From assembly GCA_020310875.1 (NCBI GenBank), contig CM035413.1:168572496-168636495 (forward strand): a stretch of DNA of 64,000 nucleotides. Reading direction: 5' to 3'. Under the pieces are notes generated by a model that was not told the origin of the DNA, searched no databases, and worked only from the letters and a program-made list of their open reading frames with translations. Made by a program: the position numbers and the translations under genes. The stretch comes from Ceratopteris richardii. Lineage: Eukaryota; Streptophyta; Polypodiopsida; Polypodiales; Pteridaceae. This document shows, one piece after another, positions 31,401 to 39,100 of this stretch (positions are counted from its first letter, which is position 1; every line of letters starts with the position of its first letter).

Positions 31401-34062
31401 AAGTGTCTACCACAGACTGTAGATCAATAGTTCCTACTGTCATCAAATCAACATTATTCTTCAGAAATTCTTCTTCTTCGTCATCCGACAATCCATCTAA
31501 CATATGAACTGGTTCGGCAAAATATGGTCGAGCATGTAACTCACAGGGTTGTATAGCATCTAATTTTACAACACATTTGCGGTTTTTATCTTTGAATGTA
31601 AGTTCCTGAGCTGACCAGTCTTGAATTACCTTGGCTTGTTTTAACCAAGGACGACCGAAAAGTAGATTGTAGTCTAGGGTGGTTTCTGGCAATTCAAGAA
31701 CAACAAAAGTCATCTTGAATGTTGTGTCTTGGACAGTTATAGGTATATCTCGGACCAGTCCTACTGGATGAACTCTAGATTGATCAACCATCCTAACAAA
31801 GAATTGAACTGGTTCTATCTTAGTCCATCCTAACTTTTTACAAAGTGACGTAGTGGCAATATTCACGCCGGACCCTCCATCAATTAAAACTTGTGGAATT
31901 TGATGTTTATGAAACCATACCGTAATCAGAGGAACTGAGTGATCTACCGTAGAGTCTGGTTCCGGTTGTACGGTTGCGGTAGCCGGAATGCAAGCAGATT
32001 TTGTAGTAGACTGTTGTTGAAATTGTTGGCGTATTCCTGGTACTAATGCCAGTAATTGCCCGAAAGGCAGTGTGATGGATGCTTTTGACAATATATCCCA
32101 AGTTGGTTGCACTTGATTTTCATCTTCCTTAACTGTTGAAGACGAAGCTTGGTTTGAAGGTGGTAATTCTACTGAAGATGATGTACCTGCTTTTGTTTTG
32201 TTAGCATGAACTTGTGTGGTATCCGGGGACTGGATCACTGGAGTAGGTTCTGGAAAGACAGGTGGTTCTATGGTAGTCCACTGGCTAGCCTTATGATACA
32301 TTCTGTGTTGTTCACGTATCCCTGGCTCAAATAATTCTGCTGCTGGTTGCAATTGTTTACCGGAACGGGTTTGAACTGCTGCTGCCTGCGTCTCTACAGG
32401 TGTAATTGTTACCACATTGGCCATTGGATTTTGACGTTCCTTTTTCCTTTGATCATATTCCGCTGCATCTCTACAGAATCTTCTAATATGGCCCAATTGT
32501 CCACAGAAATGACATCGAGGTGGTGGTAAATTTTGATTTTCCGGTGGTGGTCCATTCTGCCAGCGTGGTGTGTTATAGTTGTTGTTCCTCTGTCCTCGAT
32601 AATGTCGATACCCTTGTTGTTGATTGTGTCTCAAATGTGGGGGTACATATTGATTGGATGACTGCCCTTGCTCTTGAATAATTGCATTAACTGTTGCTGC
32701 TCCTTGTCTTCTAGCATTGTATGCACAATTCTCAGTGGTATGTCCTACAATGTTACAGATGGTGCAATAAGTCTGATTTAACGCACACTGGGCACTTGTA
32801 TGTCCTGAATTCTTGCAGGTGGTGCAATATACTTGCCTAGTTATATCTTCAGCCACATGTTTGTTTGTTTTAATCCATTCCAAATCCTCTGAAAATCCAC
32901 CGACTTTGTTTTCTAGCTGAAGGGTCATTGCTATCACTGCATCGAGGGTCATGGCTCCTACACATCTTATAATCATGATTTGCCTAAGTTGAGGAAGCAA
33001 ACCATTGATAAACCACTGTGTAATAACATCGTCTGGTAAATTAGCATGAGCCTGGGGTAGCTGTCTTAAATGAGTTCTGAAAAGGGTAGCATACTCTTGT
33101 ACAGTTTGATTTGGTTTCTGTCTATTGTTCTGTAAATACTCAAAGATCTCTGCAGGATTCTTTTTCAACCTGAATCGCTGCAGAAAAGCGTCTCGTACTG
33201 CTTCATAAGTACCGAAATGATTAATATCATATTCAGTAAGCCACCTTGCTGCTTCATTCACAAGTGTAGATTGAAAAACAATTGCTTTGTACGCCGGATC
33301 CGGTGGATGGTTGAGGACAGCATAACTGATTTCGAAGGTGCGTACGTGAGCATCTGGGTCATCTCCTGGAAACCCACTAAACTTTGTGTATGTTACTCCC
33401 GTTGAAGCCAATCTGGGTTGACCTACTTGTCGTTGTAGTTGTTCATTCATCGTAAATGTATTATACACTCCTTCTGTAATTCTGGTTGGAGTTTCTGAAC
33501 TACCGGAATTTGTTTCGCCTAATGGCACATTTTCCGATGCAATTAGCTTACTTACTATATTGCGAATTTCTGTTTCGAATAGTCTTCCTTCCTCCTTGAT
33601 ATCCAAAGTGGGAGGACTTGCTCCCAAACGTTGTAATTGAGCTGAAGATTCAGCCGAAAGTGCTGAATCTTCACTGAAAAACTGTGTTTTTCTTACCGAA
33701 GTTCCACCGGAAGTATTCAAAATCGTGACTGGGTACAACGTAGATTCGCCTGTATTAATTTCCTTCCCTAAAGTGTTTCTAATCGTATCTGAATCTATTC
33801 CAAAGACTTTTATGCTAGATTCCAACTGCGTCTTAATCGGTTCCAAAATTGCTGTATTTTCAACAGTCTGTACCGTAGTAACACCAGGCAATTCTAGAGA
33901 TGTACTACGTTCTACCGTAATTTCACCGGAATCAGTGTTATCGTTTGTCACTTTTTCGACAACTGGGTCAGGTCTAATTGTACTAGTACCTCCCAAAGTT
34001 GTTCTTAATATCCCTAACTGATGATTTTTAGGATACTTTTCTCCTGATCGAGTAATCGGCAT
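28435..34062 (-). CDS. Element 4 Gag-Pol polyprotein, intact
   Basis: 1875 codons without a stop, from ATG 34062 (MPITRSGEKYPKN), 127 bp after the PBS. Capsid about 220-390 (YTKFSGFPGDDPDAHV, WFINGLLPQLRQ). Three canonical CCHC knuckles: CTTCKNSGHTSAQC (about 411), CTICNIVGHTTENC (about 433) and CHFCGQLGHIRRFC (about 516). Protease LIDGGSGVNIA at about 724. RT about 1000-1200 with the active site YLDD (about 1157). RNase H with VDAS (about 1305), ERE and VDHAAL (about 1370). Integrase: H2C2 finger AHS..GGH...CDSC (1514-1560), catalytic D in LDFIGP (1584), D in SDQGTHF (1650) and E in NGLAEST (1690), and a GPF motif at about 1840. No chromodomain. All catalytic residues are present, so the polyprotein could be active. 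It ends at 28435, 330 bp before ORF3. Confidence 0.95.
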   Translation of the reverse strand: MPITRSGEKYPKNHQLGILRTTLGGTSTIRPDPVVEKVTNDNTDSGEITVERSTSLELPGVTTVQTVENTAILEPIKTQLESSIKVFGIDSDTIRNTLGKEINTGESTLYPVTILNTSGGTSVRKTQFFSEDSALSAESSAQLQRLGASPPTLDIKEEGRLFETEIRNIVSKLIASENVPLGETNSGSSETPTRITEGVYNTFTMNEQLQRQVGQPRLASTGVTYTKFSGFPGDDPDAHVRTFEISYAVLNHPPDPAYKAIVFQSTLVNEAARWLTEYDINHFGTYEAVRDAFLQRFRLKKNPAEIFEYLQNNRQKPNQTVQEYATLFRTHLRQLPQAHANLPDDVITQWFINGLLPQLRQIMIIRCVGAMTLDAVIAMTLQLENKVGGFSEDLEWIKTNKHVAEDITRQVYCTTCKNSGHTSAQCALNQTYCTICNIVGHTTENCAYNARRQGAATVNAIIQEQGQSSNQYVPPHLRHNQQQGYRHYRGQRNNNYNTPRWQNGPPPENQNLPPPRCHFCGQLGHIRRFCRDAAEYDQRKKERQNPMANVVTITPVETQAAAVQTRSGKQLQPAAELFEPGIREQHRMYHKASQWTTIEPPVFPEPTPVIQSPDTTQVHANKTKAGTSSSVELPPSNQASSSTVKEDENQVQPTWDILSKASITLPFGQLLALVPGIRQQFQQQSTTKSACIPATATVQPEPDSTVDHSVPLITVWFHKHQIPQVLIDGGSGVNIATTSLCKKLGWTKIEPVQFFVRMVDQSRVHPVGLVRDIPITVQDTTFKMTFVVLELPETTLDYNLLFGRPWLKQAKVIQDWSAQELTFKDKNRKCVVKLDAIQPCELHARPYFAEPVHMLDGLSDDEEEEFLKNNVDLMTVGTIDLQSVVDTWNASVCTVIPIVEGIKEENTISIQGNEVQQLLEPSADTEKHQQFYVPEDQLITYNLGNEDHPRPVKIKQNLPKAFQADLIKLLQEFTDVFAWDYKDMKGLDPRIYQHRVMLKPEAKPIRQTSYRMNPHYASQVKAELDRLLKVGFIVPIEHAEWISPIVIVPKKNKQLRICVDYRKLNAATVPDPFPIPFLDTMLDKVAGHEMYSFLDGYSGYNQVRMAEEDIPKTAFITNWGVFACTVMWFGLRNAPSTFQRCMQEIFSPYLTSFMQVYLDDFSIFGKMIAHLFHLRCCFQRCREYRLCLNPNKSVFAVSCGKLLGHIISAQGIQVDPDKISAVLEAPVPNTPKEVMRFMGQVRWHGRHLRWLAHVAIPLNKLISKTARQFEWTQECQVAFDRLKQLLTQVPILQPPDWDNPFHVFVDASDIAVGSVLMQQTDKWFRPVYYASRRLAPAEKNYSVTERECLGLVYSVKKFRHYLLGRKFTFHVDHAALVYLVRQQHIGGRLARWVLLLQEFDYDVIHRPGSSHALADFLSRLDSGEPPVGINDTTPAIYTSEPTTEELSNQPVPTTYCDQLLTFLSSGYLPSEVPIATRRKIAGFSRRFRLVAGELYYTDHTGILLRCIPPHEVNSVITLAHSTPSGGHFAADLTHRKILQSGLWWPTMYRDILEFIKTCDSCQRTGQPLQRHYFPLHPVLPLEPFQKWDLDFIGPITPPAVFNNNRYILTCTDYATRWAEAWPLRSATAVEVAKCLLTDVFPRFGLPLELVSDQGTHFMNKLMKVLTQLFQISHKFSSPYYPRANGLAESTNKSLLNMLQKLTRETPERWDQLLPAVLWAYRTTYKVTTGLTPFKLAYGIEAIAPMEIVIPSLRVATSQKLLPEESLIFRLETLRELDEHRWLSFLTMKEIQLRQARTHDRNLKATVFSVGQLVLFYNAKSNRSAGKFKLRWFGPFKISEQVGPATFRLTTLTGQTLPKAINGSKLRPYQVAPPRL

Positions 34063-34188
34063 GTAGCATTTCCGTACTGATCATATAGTATTACGAACAC
34101 ACAGTATCGCAACAATCTGATTCTGTTGCTACTGTCCTTCCAACAAAATTTTAATTTGAACAAAATACCAGGCAATCTCAATGCCACA

Positions 34189-34206
34189 TCCCCAGCAGGA
34201 TCGCCA
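34189..34206 (-). promoter_or_regulatory. Element 4 primer binding site
   Basis: On minus TGGCGATCCTGCTGGGGA starts two bases after the right LTR (ACATT-TGGCG). Position and base composition are those of Gypsy PBSs. The primer tRNA could not be assigned with confidence. Confidence 0.7.
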
Positions 34207-34208
34207 AA

Positions 34209-35221
34209 TGTTAGATGGTAATAACTCAATCCAACTTTCGGACGAGTATTATCGGGTCCTCGGGTTCTTGGGAGTGGTAGGGGTCTGTTAGACAGAGGCC
34301 CTGTACTATTTTCCCAATCTCTTACCCAATCACTAGTATTTTCTCACCTCTTAACACAGGGGTTGAGTTTGAATACTGACTACTCCTTGGTATGATAAGT
34401 GTCAGAACGTTCGTCCATGAATATACATATGGTAATAGAACAGAAATTCTACCGAAACTTAAAACTGCGCGAATACACTCTTCTCAAAATATTCCGCAAT
34501 AAGACGATTTCATGCGACAACTAAACGCACCGAATGAAATGTACAGACAACTCGAATCGAGATTATATTAAACTTTTCGTATGCTGACTCAAATCATAGA
34601 TTTCTACCGCAATTAATGATTTACTAAGACTTCTGTCCACACATAGATCCTGGTCGAATACTCAATGATCGTTGATTAACATATAAAATCCTCGTTACTT
34701 AACCGACATGGTACTAAACACTGGCTATTACACAGTCTCACGCCAGACAATAAACACACACCTTCATAGTCGAGAAATACGGAATCATATATAACTGATC
34801 ATCAAATAGACTCACAACATCACAAAATACCCAATGAGAATCGATTCAACCAAAGAATAGCAGAACAAATGTTTATGAATAGGATGGAACAGTACTCAAG
34901 GTTTTCAGCAATATCTCGCGAACATAGACATATCTATCTTTCGGTCTCTCTCAAATACATCCTTGCTAACTATCACTCCAAGAGTCTGTGTACACCATAA
35001 ACTCTGCTCCACCAGTCGAACGAAACGACGACGTGACGACAGAATTCTTTTCTCTTCGACGACAGAACTCTTTTCTCTTCCTGTCTTCTGCTTTCTATTG
35101 CTCTCGCATTCTTCATTTACCGACTCTTGCGAAATTTTCTACATCTCCGGCATTTCAGCCACAAGTCTTGTTTATCCTTCTTCTGCGGTTGCGGTTGTCT
35201 CGCTCCATCAGCCTTGTAACA
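34209..35221 (-). repeat. Element 4 LTR, right copy (5' by gag-pol strand)
   Basis: 1013 bp; see the left copy. The visible differences are GATGG/GATGA, CAGAAA/CAAAAA and TTTCTATT/TTTTTATT. Confidence 0.93.
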
Positions 35222-35226
35222 CCAGC

Positions 35227-36181
35227 ACTCAGGCCAACGAGAATGAAATTGCAGATGGCCGATGGTCACATTGAGAGACCCTTAGGATTGCTAGAAGGAA
35301 TAACTCTCACCACTTGTGGTGTCGAGTTCGAGCATACATTTGCTATATGTGACTTTAGCAAAAATCATGCCTATGAGATGATTTTGGGAAGACCATTCAT
35401 GCGACAGTTGCAAGTGGTCCAGGATTGGGGAACTAATTCGTTGTACCTGCAACACTTAGGTGTTACAACCAAAGTAAATCTCAAAGATTACTCTCATAGA
35501 GATGTCCCTCCTATCCAGTGGAATCCCATCCATAGAGCCAAAGATGATACAGAATCAGTGCATTCCATAGGGTCTGGATCCTCATGGATGCATGAAGACA
35601 CTCACTTATGGATGTGCAAGGTAGCAGTAGAAGAAGAGAAGAGAGAGAAAGCCAGAGAGGTAGGTGCAAAAGAAACACATAGATCAATTCAAGACCCAGC
35701 CTATGCACCTGTAGTTTTTCCTGATGAGGAATTTGAACCCCATGGCTGGGCAGAAATTTTAGCAACAATGGACGTAGCCATCAATGAAGAACAATGGACA
35801 CCCCACTGTGATGAGGATGGCTATGATATTTCATTCTTCTCCATAGAGCCAATCATGGGAGAGGCAGTTCTAGAAGAATGCGAACCTAGCCCTGATGCAT
35901 TTGAGGATGCAAGTGACTCCGATCTCGAGTCTATCATTATGGACCCACCATTTGCATCAGACGAAGAATATTTCCATGAAGTAGAATTTCAACCCCAGAG
36001 GCATGGAGAGATTACAAATGATGTAAGATTAACAACACACATGACCCCGAAGGAAGAAGGAAAGAAACGAAAGAAGAGAGAAGTCTCACCAGAAGAGGAA
36101 GAATCTTTGTTTGAGGTCCCAAAAAATTTCAAGAAGTACGAGATAGACGACAGAAGAGTCATGATAAGAATGCCTAAATGA
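35227..36181 (+). pseudogene. Element 3 protease remainder and acidic linker, ends at TGA
   Basis: The element 3 frame resumes after element 4 and one target duplication: RPTRMKLQMADGH continues the protease, and AYEMILGRPFMRQ is the retropepsin C-terminal motif (residues about 1350-1400 of gag-pol). An acidic linker of about 230 residues follows (PEEEESLFEVPKNFKKYE), ending MIRMPK-TGA at 36179-36181. The next codons are in the same frame, so the TGA alone separates PR from RT. It may be a simple mutation of CGA/AGA or a read-through signal; the context AAA-TGA-GAG does not decide. Confidence 0.85.
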
Positions 36182-39100
36182 GAGGCACAATCAGGAGAGG
36201 CCTATGATAACAAAGAAACTACCAAGAAAATCGTAGTGGCCCTAGAAGAAGGAGAGGAGAGATGCACGTACATAGGTCATGACCTAACAGAGGAAGAAGA
36301 GCATGCGTTAATTGCCTTGCTAAGAGAATACAGAGATGTATTCGCTTGGAGTTACAAGGATTTGAAAGGTGTTGACCCGGACATATGCTCGCACACCATC
36401 CCCATGACTTCAGATGCCAAACCCTCTAAGCAAAAGCCTTATACATATAACGATAATTACGCTGCTAAGATCAAAGAAGAGATAGATAGACTGGTCGAAG
36501 CTGGATTTATCTATGAAATTGAGCACACTGAGTGGGTATCACCCATCGTAGTGGTGCCCAAGAAGAATGGCAAACTGCGCGTGTGCATTAACTTGAAGAA
36601 GGTTAATGCAGCCACTATTCGAGATAACTATCCGCTTCCCATCACAGAACATCTCTTAGAAAGAGTGGCAGGCAAGGAAGTGTACAGCTTCCTTGATGGA
36701 TTTTCGGGTTACAATCAAGTAGCCATAGCTCCAGAGGATCAGCATAAGACAGCCTTTGCCACAAAATGGGGCATTTTTGCCTTTAGAGTAATGCCATTTG
36801 GGCTTACCAATGCACCGGCTACCTTCCAGAGGCTGATGTGCCATGTGTTTAAGGAGTTCCTGAGGAAGAGTTTAGAAGTCTATGTTGATGATCTTTGTGC
36901 TCATTCCAATATTAGACAAACCCATATTCCTGAACTCAGACAAATCTTTGACAAATGTAGAGAATATCAAGTCTGCCTAAACCCCGAAAAATGTGTTTTC
37001 ATGGTCAGACAAGGCAAGATTTTAGGGCACATAGTGTCAAAGAATGGCATATCTACCGACGAAGAAAAAGTGAGAGCCATAGCAGAGCTACCTAGGCCAA
37101 AGAATGTCAAGGAAGTACAAGCTTTCATGGGGCATTGTGGTTACTACCGACAATTTATACACATGTATGCTGTCATTGCAAAGCCCATGTACGGACTTCT
37201 GACAAACTTTGAGTGGACGGATGAATGTGAGAATTCCTTCCAGGAGCTTAAACGAAGATTATGTTCAGCACCAATCTTGACCACACCAGATTGGAATAAG
37301 CCTTTCCATGTTCATGTGGATGCATCCAATTATGCCATTGGTTGTGTATTTGCTCAACCTACTGGTGAAGGTAATATGGATCTTCCAATTGCCTATGCCA
37401 GTAGACAATTGAATGCGGCCGAACGGAATTACACCACTACAGAGCGAGAAGGATTAGGCATGGTATATGCAGTTAAGAAATTTAGACACTATCTGCTTGC
37501 AAATAAGTTTAAATTTTTTACTGACCATCAGGCATTGCTATACCTCGTAAACAAGCCATGCAATACAGGAAGATTAGTGAGATGGTTTCTCTTGCTCATG
37601 GAATATGACTTTGAAGTTGTGGTAAGGAAAGGTAGGACTCATTTGAGAGTTGATCATCTCTCTAGGCTCACATCGGGAGAAGCCCCACAAGGAGTATCAG
37701 ATGACCTTCCTGACGCTTACTTGTTTAATTTGGAAGTGGTGCCGCAGTGGGCTAAGCCATTGGTACCAGTATTGACATACGGGCCTAATCATCCAGTGGT
37801 AAACACACGAAATAGAGAGGTTGTAAAAGCCCAAAAGTACCACATCATGGCAGGAAGTATGTACAAGCACACAGATCAAGGGATCTTGGCTTGTTGCGTA
37901 GAAGAGGATGAGTACGCTAAATGGTTGCAATTAGCACATGTAGGTGCACTAGAGCAACACCATTCAAAGCAATGGACCTTACAGACACTAAGGAGACTCG
38001 GAGTGCATTGGCCAACTATGGAAGCGGATGTCCAAAAGTTGTGCAAGGAATGCCCAATCTGTTGCACTAAACCACCAGTGGAACACGCCACTCTTTATCA
38101 AGTATCAATTGTGCCAGATTGGAGCGAACCACTAGTATCCTTCCTGAGGACGAAAACGTTCCCGTCAGACATGACTCTGGCTAGGAAAAGGAGTTTAGAA
38201 CAAGAAGCCCTGGATTACTCACTCATTGGTGATAATCTATATAAGCGTGGTAAAGATGGTTACCTGAGACTATGTGTCCACGAAAGTGAATATCTTAAGA
38301 TCTTGGAAACTGCTCACCAAGGTGTAGCAGGAGGACACTTTGGACCGGATCGGGTGATCAAGGCAATACTATTTGTAGGCTTCTGGTGGCCTACCCTTCA
38401 CATGGATGCACATACCTATGTGAAGCGATGTGATGTCTGTCAGAGAACTCAGTATCCTATACGAAAAGATGAGATGCCACTGAAACCTATGATGGGTGGA
38501 CGTGCATTCTCTAAGTGGGGAATAGACTTTGTAGGTCCAATTAATCCCCCAGCTAAGGGTTCCCATGCGGAATACATTATTGTTGCAACAGACTATTTAA
38601 CTAAGTGGGTAGAGGTAAAGGCTACGACAAAGAACGATGCTCAAACAACTGCTAAATTCTTGTTTGAGAATGTATTCACGAGATATGGGCTACCTATAGA
38701 GCTTGTAAGTGATAGAGGCACTCATTTCTTGAACGAAGTGATTGAAAATCTACTCCAAGAATTCTTGGTAATACACAAGAAGTCTGCCCCCTATCACCCT
38801 CAAGCTAATGGACAAGCTGAGAGCACTAATAAGATCTTATGCAATGTACTGACAAAATTAGTGAACACAAAACGCTCTGATTGGGACAAACAGTTACACC
38901 ATGCTGTTTGGGCATACCGAGTTGCCTACAAAACGGTACTCCAAGCCACCCCCTTTCAGATGGTATTTGGCCAAAACGCTGTGCTACCCTTGGACTTCTT
39001 GATTCCTACATTGAGAGTAGCACAAGAGCACGAATGGACAGGTCATGAACTCTCCTCTAGGATCTTTGACCTTGAACGATTAGGAGAAACAAGACTGAGA

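Larger units (their letters stand above)
23857..35221 (-). mobile_element. Element 4: young Gypsy retrotransposon with extra ORFs
   Basis: 11,365 bp. LTRs 23857-24869 and 34209-35221 are 1013 bp each with about three differences. Target duplication CCAGC is perfect (23852-23856, 35222-35226), inside the element 3 protease. Coding strand is minus: gag-pol 34062-28435, ORF3 28104-26023 (one stop) and ORF4 25608-25123. A PBS-like sequence adjoins the right LTR on minus, but there is no polypurine tract at the other LTR; a second PBS-like sequence in the opposite orientation stands there instead. Gag, protease (DGGSG) and the GPF motif after integrase suit the Tat/Athila side of Gypsy. Confidence 0.93.

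Noticed and set aside
28435-34062. Chromodomain at the integrase end
   Set aside because: The sequence after the GPF motif ends within about 40 residues and has no chromodomain aromatic cage pattern.
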